Source: a virus
DNA: 32,354 nt
Virus record (IMG/VR): IMGVR_UViG_3300022934_000092
Span: 1 to 32,354 of that record
Strand: one strand, 5' to 3'
The notes beneath the pieces are model-generated. The model was not told the origin of the DNA and searched no databases. It worked only from the letters and a program-made list of their open reading frames with translations. The stretch's first letter is position 1. The number at the start of each line of letters is the position of its first letter. Below, piece after piece: positions 1-6,786 of this stretch. The translations under genes and the position numbers were made by a program.

Positions 1-230
1 TTTATAAGGAAGGGTATCAGCAAGTTCAAATAAAAATAAAAAACTTTAATCCATACAACTCATTAAGTTGGTGGTATCCAGTAAAAACCGGCGATTTAGT
101 TTTATTTCCTTCTCACTTTGCTCATTCAGTAGAGCCTGTAAAAGTAAAACGTAGGATAAGTTTAAGTTTTAATACATTTCTTAAAGGTAATTTAGGTGTA
201 GATAGTTCGTTTACGGGTTTAAAGCTATGA
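1..230 (+). CDS. 2OG-Fe(II) oxygenase, C-terminal part (5' end cut by window)
   Basis: The reading frame is open from base 3 to a TGA at 228-230 and gives the last 75 residues of a protein. It contains G-D-L-V-L-F-P-S followed by the distal iron-binding histidine (FAHSVEP) and then KRRISLSFNTF, whose arginine would bind 2-oxoglutarate. That order is typical of the 2OG-FeII_Oxy_5 family, non-haem iron dioxygenases common in marine phages. The HxD half of the site lies upstream and is not in the window. The stop overlaps the next ATG (ATGA), so the two oxygenases are translationally coupled. The fragment beginning at 32169 at the other window end looks like the N-terminus of the same gene. The substrate is unknown; it lies in the tail-fibre region. 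Confidence 0.8.
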   Translation, partial: YKEGYQQVQIKIKNFNPYNSLSWWYPVKTGDLVLFPSHFAHSVEPVKVKRRISLSFNTFLKGNLGVDSSFTGLKL

Positions 231-796
231 ACTATGACCTAAAAACATATGCAAAAGTATATAAAAAAGTATTAACTCCTAGTTTTTGCAACAAAATTAT
301 AAAGGGTTTAGAAAACGTAAACTGGGAGAAACATCAGTTTTATAACCCTAATACAGATACATTATCTAATAATAAAAATGAATTGTCTGTAACATGTGAT
401 TCTTCTGGTTATGTTGAAGAACTTAATAAGTTAGTTTGGGAAACAATAGAAAAATATGTTTTAAAAGATTTTAAAGAATGTAAAAAATGGTGGAATGGTT
501 GGCAAGGATTTACGCCTGTACGTTTTAACAAGTACGAAAAGGGTGAATTAATGAAATTACATTGCGATCATATTCATACTGCGTTTGATGGTGAACGAAA
601 AGGTGTGCCAATATTATCCATCGTTGGGGGTTTAAATAATAACTACACAGGGGGTAAATTTATAATGTGGCAAAAAGAACATATAAAAATTGACCAAGGA
701 GATATTTTAATTTTTCCATCAACATTTATGTACCCGCATGAGGTAACAAAAATAGAAGATGGGTGTAGATATAGTTTTGTTTCATGGACATGGTAA
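227..796 (+). CDS. 2OG-Fe(II) oxygenase (prolyl-4-hydroxylase-like)
   Basis: This 189-residue protein has a complete 2-oxoglutarate/iron dioxygenase signature. H112 and D114 (LHCDH) and H171 (YPHEV) are the iron ligands, and R181 (CRYSFVSW) is the likely 2-oxoglutarate anchor. The N-Y-T-G-G-K-F motif (139-145) and G-D-I-L-I-F-P-S before H171 are typical double-stranded beta-helix strands. The family hydroxylates protein side chains, nucleobases or small molecules; the substrate here cannot be read from sequence. Its ATG overlaps the stop of the preceding oxygenase fragment, so the pair is cotranscribed at the end of the fibre module. Possible roles are modification of virion or host surface proteins, or of DNA. 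The family call is solid, the substrate open. Confidence 0.88.
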   Translation: MNYDLKTYAKVYKKVLTPSFCNKIIKGLENVNWEKHQFYNPNTDTLSNNKNELSVTCDSSGYVEELNKLVWETIEKYVLKDFKECKKWWNGWQGFTPVRFNKYEKGELMKLHCDHIHTAFDGERKGVPILSIVGGLNNNYTGGKFIMWQKEHIKIDQGDILIFPSTFMYPHEVTKIEDGCRYSFVSWTW

Positions 797-806
797 GGAA
801 AGAAAA

Positions 807-1742
807 ATGGTAGGTATACATCAAATTTTAATTGGTTCTGGCGGTGGTGCTGTAATAACAGATGTAGAATTATTGATTCTTGCTGGTGGTGGAGCGGGAG
901 CTGGATTTATCGGAGGTGCTGGTGGTGCTGGAGGCATGTTGGAAGAATCAACATTTGAAATGGCTGTGGGTAGTGTTTTTACCGTTACTGTTGGAGCAGG
1001 TGGTGCGGGCAATAATGGTGTAAATCAGCGAGGGGGCATAGGAAATAATTCAGTGTTTTCTACTTTTACTGCAATCGGTGGCGGTGGCGGGGGTGCTGGA
1101 AACCATCCTAATGCTTTGGTTGATGGAGATGGAATTAATATTAAAATAGGAGAAGAAGGCGGTTCTGGTGGGGGTGGCAGTTCATCTGATAACCCAAAAA
1201 ACGGAGCTGGTGGCCCTGGAACTACTGGACAAGGAAACGCTGGTGGAACTGGAAACGGTGCGCCTGGGGCGGCAAATGGTTCTGGCGGTGGAGGAGGTAA
1301 AAACGCCGCTGGTGGCGATGGCTCGGCTGGTGCTAGTCCAAATTCAGGGGTAGCGGGTTCTGGAGGAGTAGGAAAAAATAGTTCGATTACCGGAGCTACA
1401 GTTGGTTATGCCGGAGGTGGCGCTGGCGGAGTTCACGGAAACCCCGCAGGTGGTTCTAAGTTTGGGCCAGGATTTGGAGGTGGAAATGGTTCTAATACTA
1501 CAGGAAGAAACCTAGATGGCGGCACTAACCAAGGTGGTGGAGGCGGGGGCGGTGGCTATGCTAACCCGCCCGGAACAAATTTCAATGGCGGAAATGGGGG
1601 GTCAGGAATTGTTGTAATTGCTTATCCAGATTCTTTTCCGGCTATTACAACTATAGGCGGTGGATTAACATATAACGAACCATCGAGATCAGGTTTTAGG
1701 GTGTATAGATTCACAGCGGGTACAGATACAATAACAATTTGA
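807..1742 (+). CDS. Glycine-rich tail tip / adhesin-like protein
   Basis: About 311 residues dominated by long Gly, Gly-Ala and Gly-Ser runs. The N-terminal beta strand (VELLILAGGGAGAG) and the C-terminal GSGIVVIAYPDSF and FRVYRFTAG strands bracket the glycine core. This is the layout of the Gly_rich domain found in phage tail tip and receptor-binding proteins, where polyglycine II helices display variable loops. ATG 807 is chosen over an in-frame ATG at 759 because AAGGAAAG (795-802) precedes it at correct spacing and the longer form would overlap the oxygenase by 38 bp. Its place after the fibre genes suggests a distal fibre or adhesin role. Host range function is inferred. Confidence 0.72.
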   Translation: MVGIHQILIGSGGGAVITDVELLILAGGGAGAGFIGGAGGAGGMLEESTFEMAVGSVFTVTVGAGGAGNNGVNQRGGIGNNSVFSTFTAIGGGGGGAGNHPNALVDGDGINIKIGEEGGSGGGGSSSDNPKNGAGGPGTTGQGNAGGTGNGAPGAANGSGGGGGKNAAGGDGSAGASPNSGVAGSGGVGKNSSITGATVGYAGGGAGGVHGNPAGGSKFGPGFGGGNGSNTTGRNLDGGTNQGGGGGGGGYANPPGTNFNGGNGGSGIVVIAYPDSFPAITTIGGGLTYNEPSRSGFRVYRFTAGTDTITI

Positions 1743-1752
1743 GGTATGAACA

Positions 1753-2121
1753 ATGGCACATTACGCATTACTCGATGAAAACAATGTTGTTACACAAGTT
1801 TTTATAGGTAAAGATGAAACCGATACGTCGCAAAACTGGGAGGAATATTACGGCAACGTACACAACTGTGTTTGTAAAAGAACGTCTTATAATACGTTTG
1901 CTAATACCCATTCCGTAGAAGGAAAAACACCATTTAGAAAAAATTATGCGGGCGTTGGGTATACTTACGACGAATCTAAAGATGCTTTTATTCCGCCAAA
2001 ACCTTTAGGAGCAGATTCATGGACATTAAATGAAACTACTTGCACATGGGAACCGCCATCAGCAATGCCGGCAAATTCAGTTGGGTTGGGTTGGAACGAG
2101 GAGTTGCAAACATGGACGTAA
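1753..2121 (+). CDS. Conserved marine-phage protein, unknown function
   Basis: 122 residues starting MAHYALLDENNVVTQVFIG. Recognisable blocks are CKRTSYNT, TPFRKNYAGVGYTYD and DAFIPPKP, then a Trp-rich tail (SWTLNETTCTWEPP). I recall similar proteins from many marine myo- and podoviruses, usually beside fibre genes, without a known function. GAGG at 1741-1744 precedes the ATG. It sits between the glycine-rich tip protein and the lysis-type membrane proteins, so it is expressed late. A small virion or tail-associated component is the simplest guess. Confidence 0.75.
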   Translation: MAHYALLDENNVVTQVFIGKDETDTSQNWEEYYGNVHNCVCKRTSYNTFANTHSVEGKTPFRKNYAGVGYTYDESKDAFIPPKPLGADSWTLNETTCTWEPPSAMPANSVGLGWNEELQTWT

Positions 2122-2261
2122 GACGTAATCCTTTTATGTATTCAACAAAAACAGATAAAACTATTACAGATCATGAATTTGATAAAGTGTTGTTAAAATT
2201 AGAATCTAAACGTATAAAAAATGAACATGAACGAATTAGACAAAAGACTAACAACGCATGA
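2112..2261 (+). CDS. Small basic protein, unknown function
   Basis: 49 residues (MDVRRNPFMYSTK...), charged and predicted helical in the second half. The ATG lies inside the last codons of the preceding gene (10-base overlap, ATGGACGTAA), and the frame ends inside the next small gene. Such nested overlaps are typical of translationally coupled late phage genes. An earlier in-frame ATG at 2040 would lie deep inside the upstream gene and is less likely. I do not recognise a family. Confidence 0.55.
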   Translation: MDVRRNPFMYSTKTDKTITDHEFDKVLLKLESKRIKNEHERIRQKTNNA

Positions 2262-2385
2262 AGCAGTTTGCTCGGAGCGTTGGTTAGAAATTCTATCGAG
2301 GGTAAGACGGCTAGAAATGATATTGATAGGTTCGTTTGGCTCAATCATAATTATTTTAATCACGATTATCTTAAAATTACAATAA
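2221..2385 (+). CDS. Small one-TM membrane protein (XhlA/holin-accessory-like)
   Basis: A 54-residue frame starting MNMNELDKRLTTHEAVC and ending ILKLQ. An amphipathic N-terminal helix with ERWLEIL and RVRRLE heptads is followed by one hydrophobic segment at residues 33-51 rich in Ile and Leu. The 'T-H-E ... C-S-E-R-W ... R-R-L-E' pattern followed by a TM helix is characteristic of small phage proteins related to haemolysin XhlA, which occur in lysis modules and assist holins. It overlaps the previous gene by 41 bases and lies two genes before the 3TM holin. Start 2221 or the second ATG at 2227 are both possible. Confidence 0.75.
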   Translation: MNMNELDKRLTTHEAVCSERWLEILSRVRRLEMILIGSFGSIIIILITIILKLQ

Positions 2386-2397
2386 TGGTTATACAAA

Positions 2398-2910
2398 ATG
2401 ATAGATCCAATTACGGCTATTTCGGCGGCTTCTACGGCGTTTACGCTTGCGAAAAAAGCAGTAGCAGTTGGGCGAGATATGGAGGATATGTGGGGGCATC
2501 TTAGTAGATGGGCTTCCAACATAGAAGATGCAAAAGAATATTTAAACCAGGAAAAAGAATACGGCAGTAGCAAACCAAAAGTATTAAAAAAATTACAAAA
2601 ATCAGCAACACAGGAAGCATTAGATAGCATTGTTTTAGAAAATAAAATACGTGAGCAAGAAAAACTTTTACGCGAATTTTTTACGGCCAATTGGACAACC
2701 GAATGGGGAGGCATCGAGGGATATCGCACATTTCTTAAAAAACGGCGGGAGATTAAAGAGCGTAGACAAAAACAAATTTACAATAAGATGCGAGCGCGGC
2801 GTAATTTTATTTATAAAACCAAAATGGGAATCGCTATTGTTTTCCTAGTAAGTGTTTTAATAACGTTGTTGTGGTTTTTAATTGATTCAGTAATAGAAGC
2901 GAGTAAATAA
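2398..2910 (+). CDS. Conserved late protein with C-terminal TM helix
   Basis: 170 residues starting MIDPITAISAASTAFTLAKKAV, a pattern I associate with a widespread but uncharacterised marine-phage family. The middle is highly charged and helical. Residues about 140-164 form one strong transmembrane helix near the C-terminus, preceded by a very basic stretch (KERRQKQIYNKMRARR), so the bulk should face the cytoplasm by the positive-inside rule. It ends exactly where the holin gene starts (TAATG). A lysis accessory or membrane-associated virion role is inferred from position only. Confidence 0.7.
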   Translation: MIDPITAISAASTAFTLAKKAVAVGRDMEDMWGHLSRWASNIEDAKEYLNQEKEYGSSKPKVLKKLQKSATQEALDSIVLENKIREQEKLLREFFTANWTTEWGGIEGYRTFLKKRREIKERRQKQIYNKMRARRNFIYKTKMGIAIVFLVSVLITLLWFLIDSVIEASK

Positions 2911-3359
2911 TGATAAATTTATTAACAGGATTGTTGCCAGTAGCAGAAAAAGTAATTGATCGGGTTATTCCTGACCCTAAAGCCAAAGAACGTGCGTTAA
3001 AGGAGTTGGCCACGTTAGAGCAAAAAGGTGAACTAGCAAAAATAGAAGCTGAATTTGCAGATAAACAAAGTGCGCGTGAACGTGAAATGAAAATAGCGAA
3101 CAGCGAATTTGCACCAATGTTAAATAAAATCGTGACCCCCGTATTAGCATTAGGAACGGTGATACTGGCGTTTGGTTTGTTTTTGGTAATTATTTTTGTA
3201 GAAGTTGACCCAGCGAGTAAAGATATTTTAATTTACGTCCTGGGTACGCTTAGTTCCGCAGTAACCATGGTGTTAGGATATTATTTTGGAAGTAGTTTAA
3301 GTAGCAAGGACAAAACGAAAGAATTAGCGGAAGTAATGAAAAAAGAGCCAAAAATATGA
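2910..3359 (+). CDS. Holin, 3TM / GTA-type family
   Basis: 149 residues. The soluble, charged N-terminus contains IPDPKAKERALKELATLEQ, then hydrophobic segments at about 75-97 and 104-127 and a short charged tail. This matches the Holin_3TM family best known from alphaproteobacterial gene transfer agents and phages, where the protein permeabilises the inner membrane to release endolysin. Only two clear TM helices are visible by eye. The next gene overlaps its end by 4 bases (ATGA) and encodes an M15 peptidase, completing a holin-endolysin pair. The family match supports an alphaproteobacterial host weakly. Confidence 0.8.
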   Translation: MINLLTGLLPVAEKVIDRVIPDPKAKERALKELATLEQKGELAKIEAEFADKQSAREREMKIANSEFAPMLNKIVTPVLALGTVILAFGLFLVIIFVEVDPASKDILIYVLGTLSSAVTMVLGYYFGSSLSSKDKTKELAEVMKKEPKI

Positions 3360-3730
3360 ATTTCGGAAAATATTTTAGTGAAGATGAATTAAAATGTAGC
3401 CATACGGGTTTTTGTAATATGCAACAAAGTTTTTTAGATCAATTAAACATATTACGTGAAACGTTTGGTAAACCCTTAACCATTACGAGCGGTTTTAGAG
3501 ATGTTACCCACCCAATCGAAGCTAGAAAAAAAACCCCTGGCGCGCATACTACTGGGCAAGCTGTAGATATTGCTGTTAGCCGCGAAGATGCGTATAAACT
3601 ACTTTTAATTGCACTAAACAGCGGGTATACAGGAATCGGCATAAACCAAAAAGGTAATGGCCGTTTTATTCATTTGGATACATTGGTAACAACCAATAGC
3701 CGGCCTAGACCGACTATTTGGAGTTATTAG
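3356..3730 (+). CDS. M15 family peptidase, probable endolysin
   Basis: 124 residues of the Peptidase_M15_3 type (D-Ala-D-Ala or L-Ala-D-Glu carboxy/endopeptidase fold). The zinc ligands are visible: H64 and D71 in AHTTGQAVD, and H106 in FIHLD, with the upstream substrate-binding ITSGFRD (43-49). The length is that of a single catalytic domain without a cell-wall binding module, as usual for phages of Gram-negative hosts. No signal peptide is seen, so release through the preceding holin is expected. It is the last gene of the late operon and its 3' end overlaps a leftward gene tail to tail by 17 bases. Confidence 0.88.
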   Translation: MNFGKYFSEDELKCSHTGFCNMQQSFLDQLNILRETFGKPLTITSGFRDVTHPIEARKKTPGAHTTGQAVDIAVSREDAYKLLLIALNSGYTGIGINQKGNGRFIHLDTLVTTNSRPRPTIWSY

Positions 3731-3872
3731 TACCCTTTGTTTGTTTTATAACCTTGTTTAAAAACAACTGGCCGTTTTCTATGGTTAAAGGTAGTTTAGC
3801 ACGTTCCAAAATAGTTAAGGATTCCAACGGCTGTTTAAAAGGTTGTTTGTCAATAATGTAAAAGTTGCTCAT
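3714..3872 (-). CDS. Small protein at the end of the leftward early operon
   Basis: A 52-residue frame on the minus strand starting MSNFYIIDKQPFKQPLESLT. Its ATG overlaps the stop of the upstream gene in a TAATG junction (3870-3874), the classic sign of translational coupling. It fills what would otherwise be a 141-base gap between two convergent operons and ends inside the 3' end of the endolysin gene. No known family is recognised. Confidence 0.6.
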   Translation of the reverse strand: MSNFYIIDKQPFKQPLESLTILERAKLPLTIENGQLFLNKVIKQTKGTNNSK

Positions 3873-4177
3873 TATCTGTAATCAGTTTTTGGTTCAGGTT
3901 TATTCAAAAAACAAGTTATTTCGGGCCTATCTGAACTTGATAAAGTTCGTTGACATATCCCAAGCAAAATGGGGGTAGATAACGATAGTGTTAGAGAACC
4001 GTCTTGTTGCCTAAACACTTTACCAACATCGTAATTGCGATATTTGGTTTCGCCTGATTTTTTATCTGTATAAGCAATACTGGATTTTACATTAAATTCA
4101 ATATTATTCATTGGTTGCGTTTGTTCTGATTCTACACTTTCCCTTGAATAACCTTCGTTTCTTCTATCATAATTCAT
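3872..4177 (-). CDS. Early protein, unknown function
   Basis: 101 residues (MNYDRRNEGYSRE...). The start at 4177 is chosen because a perfect GGAGG lies 8 bases upstream (4184-4188 on the plus strand). A longer frame reaching 4240 would ignore this site. The central stretch KSGETKYRNYDVGKVFRQQDG looks like a beta-rich small domain, but I do not recognise a family. It sits downstream of the ERF/YqaJ recombination pair and upstream of a coupled 52-residue protein, so a DNA-metabolism accessory role is possible but unproven. Confidence 0.65.
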   Translation of the reverse strand: MNYDRRNEGYSRESVESEQTQPMNNIEFNVKSSIAYTDKKSGETKYRNYDVGKVFRQQDGSLTLSLSTPILLGICQRTLSSSDRPEITCFLNKPEPKTDYR

Positions 4178-4203
4178 ATTATTTCCTCCGTTTTTATAAA
4201 TGC

Positions 4204-4458
4204 TCATTTTGACAACCTCCGATTGTGTTCGTTTATCCATTCATAATCAATTAACATACATTTAGCGGCTAACATTTCTGGTGTATTTTCAGTTTTTAAC
4301 AACCGTTCATATTCACCGCGAGTTACATCAACACCTAAACTATAGGCATCAACATACCATTGCTGGTGGCGGCCTATCACATCAATATATATCCACCAAC
4401 CAGAAAATAATATACTGTTAATACACGCAAAAACAGTTACAAGTTTAATTAGCGCCAC
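4204..4458 (-). CDS. Small membrane-anchored early protein
   Basis: 84 residues with one N-terminal hydrophobic helix at about 5-25 (LVTVFACINSILFSGWWIYI), followed by a charged soluble part with conserved-looking CMLIDYEWINEH. It could be a signal anchor with the C-terminal part outside or inside the membrane. The start overlaps the end of the YqaJ gene by 10 bases, so it is coupled to it. No family recognised. Possible jobs are superinfection exclusion or host membrane takeover, on position and topology only. Confidence 0.6.
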   Translation of the reverse strand: MALIKLVTVFACINSILFSGWWIYIDVIGRHQQWYVDAYSLGVDVTRGEYERLLKTENTPEMLAAKCMLIDYEWINEHNRRLSK

Positions 4459-5171
4459 CCTGTTAACCCCAAGGTTTCATCGTCCATATTTTGAATTTGC
4501 TGAAACCTATGTTCTATAATCCCAGAAAAATAATCAATTTTATTTAACATTTGTTCAAATTCTTTTGTTGTCCATGTAAAAACCCTGGTACACAATTGCA
4601 AAGATTCTGGTGCTTCTGCGCAAAAACTTATAAAAATACTTTCATTAATATCACATAAATGCGCTTGCGCTACCATTTGCCATTTGTAATCAGGTTTCAA
4701 AACTTCATAATCAGTTGTACGCCATTGCACATTTCGTAAATGATTTTCTAACCTGGGGCATTTTATTTCTATATTGTAATTACGATTTTTTATAGTAACC
4801 ACGCCATCAGGTGAAGCGCCAAAATAAGTGCGTTTTGGGTCAACCATAAACCCGCGCTGTTCAACCTCCACACCAGCTAAACATTCAAACGCCATGCGTG
4901 CATACGGCTCATGTTCTTTACCACGCACCACATCAGGTATGTTGTTAAACTTTGCCTGTTCTTCCTCATAAATTAATTGCAGTTTTTCGCGTTCTACAAA
5001 ACGTTTATATATTAAATCGCACGCCTTTTTATCAATATACGCTGTTTGGGTTTTGGTAAATTCTTCTGTTTTAGATCGAGGTTCTACCATAAGAACCCCG
5101 ATTTCACTTGCAGTTATTTTGCCTAAACGTTCCAACCACCAATCAAACGTATTTTGTTCAGCGCTACCCAT
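4449..5171 (-). CDS. YqaJ-family viral recombinase (exonuclease)
   Basis: 240 residues from the chosen start (MGSAEQNTFDWWLERLG). YqaJ-type lambda-exonuclease-like nucleases resect double-strand ends during phage recombination. Visible motifs are RLGKITASEIG, GKEHEPYARMAFE (E88), ASPDGV (D122) and IEIKCP (E135 and K137), the PD-(D/E)XK active site. Length is normal for the family. A longer frame from 5207 would overlap the ERF gene by 44 bases; the start at 5171 overlaps by 8. It directly follows the ERF annealase, the usual exonuclease-annealase partnership. Confidence 0.88.
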   Translation of the reverse strand: MGSAEQNTFDWWLERLGKITASEIGVLMVEPRSKTEEFTKTQTAYIDKKACDLIYKRFVEREKLQLIYEEEQAKFNNIPDVVRGKEHEPYARMAFECLAGVEVEQRGFMVDPKRTYFGASPDGVVTIKNRNYNIEIKCPRLENHLRNVQWRTTDYEVLKPDYKWQMVAQAHLCDINESIFISFCAEAPESLQLCTRVFTWTTKEFEQMLNKIDYFSGIIEHRFQQIQNMDDETLGLTGWR

Positions 5172-5670
5172 GATTTTTAGGGAACTGCGTTTGATGTTTT
5201 TGTGCAATACGGTTTAAGGAAGTAGCAGAGTTATTTTTTACTGGGTGTTGTTTTTCTTGATCTAAGGCATCTAATAACTCAAAATCAGTTAATGCCAAAG
5301 CATTGTACCAAAGGTAACGGCGCGCATAAGTAATTACTGCGCCAATAACTTGCATCGGTTGCATCTTGCCCGTTGGGGTATAATCCACCGGTATGGTAAA
5401 TGTAGTGGAACTTGCGCTGGGGTGATGAATAATTGTTAATTCAGCAACATCACGAGGCGGTAAGCCATCAACATTTGTTGTGTAAAAATTTTCTACCCAA
5501 GATAAATTTAATGCCTGGCTTTTTTCAATTACTAAGGGTAAAAAGTCAGCTAAATTAAAATAATTAAAATTTTGAAATTTATTTTCCCCGCTCATGTGTG
5601 GGTTTGCTTGTCTTATTTCCTCACGTAACTGGTTTAACTTATTGTGTACTTCCATCTGAATTTGGGCCAT
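5164..5670 (-). CDS. erf: ERF-family single-strand annealing protein
   Basis: 168 residues. ERF proteins anneal complementary single strands during phage recombination and genome circularisation. The family signature is visible in the middle of the protein: MQVIGAVITYARRYLWYNALAL is the core GxxxTYxxRY segment, preceded by a beta-rich region (AELTIIHHPSASSTTFTIP). The N-terminus is helical with KFQNFNYFNLADF typical of the family. AAGGAGG lies 5 bases before the ATG. It pairs with the overlapping YqaJ exonuclease. The Lys/Gln-rich C-terminus is probably disordered. Confidence 0.87.
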   Translation of the reverse strand: MAQIQMEVHNKLNQLREEIRQANPHMSGENKFQNFNYFNLADFLPLVIEKSQALNLSWVENFYTTNVDGLPPRDVAELTIIHHPSASSTTFTIPVDYTPTGKMQPMQVIGAVITYARRYLWYNALALTDFELLDALDQEKQHPVKNNSATSLNRIAQKHQTQFPKNHG

Positions 5671-5679
5671 GTTGCCTCC

Positions 5680-6111
5680 TTATTTAAAATCTGGTTTGGT
5701 GTAATAACTTCTAAATATCGAGTCAAACAATTTCACCGTTTGGTTAATGGTTTGATATAAATCACCGTCAGAATATTCCATTGGGCGTACATCACAACCA
5801 GTATTACCACCAACAAAGTAGTAACAGGGTTGCATTTGTTCGCCATCATGGGACATATAAACATCAACTGGTTTGTTTGTTGATGGCATATAAAGTGAAC
5901 CCCAAATAGTGAAAATAAACTTACAGTCAGGGTCGCTTGCAATTTCGTTGGCCAACCATTGTGGCTCAGCATTAAAACTAGGAAAACCGCCGCTGGTGTA
6001 CAAATCCTTCATGCGCTGTTCGTAAGATTCCATTAAATGTTTTTTTTGCTGATTAGATGGCCCTGTGCTGAAATTGGTTTTTGGTTTGGGTTTTCTTGTT
6101 TTTGTTGTCAT
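5680..6111 (-). CDS. First gene of leftward early operon, unknown function
   Basis: 143 residues starting MTTKTRKPKPKTNFS. The ATG at 6111 is preceded by GGAG at proper spacing; an upstream ATG at 6135 would lie in the promoter. The N-terminus is basic and disordered, and the rest has aromatic-rich segments (FIFTIWGSLYMPS, CYYFVGGNTGCDVRP) and two cysteines. No family recognised. As promoter-proximal early gene ahead of ERF and YqaJ it may be a recombination accessory, for example a single-strand DNA-binding protein, but no OB-fold signature is clear. Confidence 0.62.
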   Translation of the reverse strand: MTTKTRKPKPKTNFSTGPSNQQKKHLMESYEQRMKDLYTSGGFPSFNAEPQWLANEIASDPDCKFIFTIWGSLYMPSTNKPVDVYMSHDGEQMQPCYYFVGGNTGCDVRPMEYSDGDLYQTINQTVKLFDSIFRSYYTKPDFK

Positions 6112-6230
6112 AATATCTCCATAAGTATGAAACAATTATAATAATACACCAAAAAATATAAAAAATTAACTTTTTTTAAGGTATATTATTATCTGTCCAG
6201 AAAAAGAATTTTTTTATCTGGACACTTATA
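6112..6230. promoter_or_regulatory. Divergent early control region
   Basis: This 119-base AT-rich gap separates the leftward and rightward early operons. A leftward -10 TATAAT lies at 6135-6140 on the minus strand, preceded by T-rich sequence with no strong -35. On the right side a TATAAT occurs at 6227-6232, very close to the start codon, and another TA-rich block lies at 6181-6190. The region also holds a 31-base palindrome described separately. Promoters are inferred from motif and position only. Confidence 0.55.
6194..6224. promoter_or_regulatory. Palindromic operator candidate
   Basis: TGTCCAG and CTGGACA form perfect 7-base inverted arms around a 17-base A/T core that is itself mostly A then T. 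The site lies directly before the regulator gene and next to its TATAAT. The size and symmetry fit a dimeric helix-turn-helix repressor site. The neighbouring regulator at 6246 is the obvious candidate ligand. Confidence 0.6.
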
Positions 6231-6245
6231 ATGAAAAGGGGAATG

Positions 6246-6494
6246 ATGACTAATACAGAATGTATAAAACGTTATGGAGTAACACGGGCCAAAATGGCTG
6301 AATTATGTGGTGTTCACCCGCAAACCGTGGATAAATGGTTTATGGAAGATGGAGAAATACCGGCAAAATATTGTCCGTTGTTACGTTTAAAAATTGGCTT
6401 GCCTTTAAATATTCTTAACCCAACTGTTTTTAATGCTGATTGGGTTGCGTTTGAGGAAAATAAAAAAATTAATAAAACGTATGACGTTAACTAA
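6246..6494 (+). CDS. Small HTH regulator (Cro/YdaS-like)
   Basis: 82 residues. The segment TRAKMAELCGVHPQTVDKWF is a clear helix-turn-helix (GVHPQTV turn and recognition helix), followed by GEIPAKYCPLLRLKIGLPL, a pattern seen in YdaS/Cro-like phage repressors whose helix is followed by 'IPaeYc..le...g'. The start at 6246 (or ATG 6243) is preferred to 6231 because AAAAGGGG at 6234-6241 then serves as ribosome site. The palindrome 6194-6224 just upstream suggests autoregulation of the divergent promoters. It could act as the early switch; no CI-type second repressor is seen. Confidence 0.75.
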   Translation: MTNTECIKRYGVTRAKMAELCGVHPQTVDKWFMEDGEIPAKYCPLLRLKIGLPLNILNPTVFNADWVAFEENKKINKTYDVN

Positions 6495-6786
6495 TAGAAG
6501 TGTTTTAAAATTACGTGATGATGGATATTGTGCGCAAGTTGTGGAACGGTGGAATGCGTTTACAAAAACACGGCATGATTTATTTGGGTGTATTGATATT
6601 ATTGCAATTGGCCAGGGTAAAACATTAGCTGTACAAACCACATCAAAAACAAATATGAATGCGCGTATTAAAAAAATTGAAAATAATGAATATCTAAATG
6701 AAATGATACGTGCTAATTGGTGTATTTTAGTTCATGGTTGGTATAAGGAAAAAAATAGATGGAGGTGCAAAGAATTTGAATTTTAG
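6481..6786 (+). CDS. PD-(D/E)XK-like nuclease/resolvase-type protein
   Basis: 101 residues from ATG 6481, which overlaps the end of the regulator gene. The pattern LRDDGYCAQVVERW (E22), HDLFGCIDIIAI (D33, D39) and LAVQTTS resembles small phage proteins of the endonuclease/Holliday-junction-resolvase superfamily. The usual E-x-K is Q-T-T here (Q52). The family is common in marine phages and usually labelled hypothetical or resolvase. It may cleave branched DNA made by ERF/YqaJ, or be inactive because of the changed motif. A longer frame from 6433 would run through the regulator gene and lacks a ribosome site. Confidence 0.6.
   Translation: MTLTNRSVLKLRDDGYCAQVVERWNAFTKTRHDLFGCIDIIAIGQGKTLAVQTTSKTNMNARIKKIENNEYLNEMIRANWCILVHGWYKEKNRWRCKEFEF

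Noticed and set aside
1168-1353. 61-codon frame in the glycine-rich gene
   Set aside because: Alternative reading of GC-rich glycine codons within a convincing gene.
2268-2504. 78-codon plus-strand frame
   Set aside because: Out of frame with the XhlA-like and 2398 genes, which have better starts and membrane topology.
2199-2729. 176-codon minus-strand frame
   Set aside because: Lies opposite three plus-strand late genes with good overlaps; no ribosome site, Ser/Cys-rich shadow composition.
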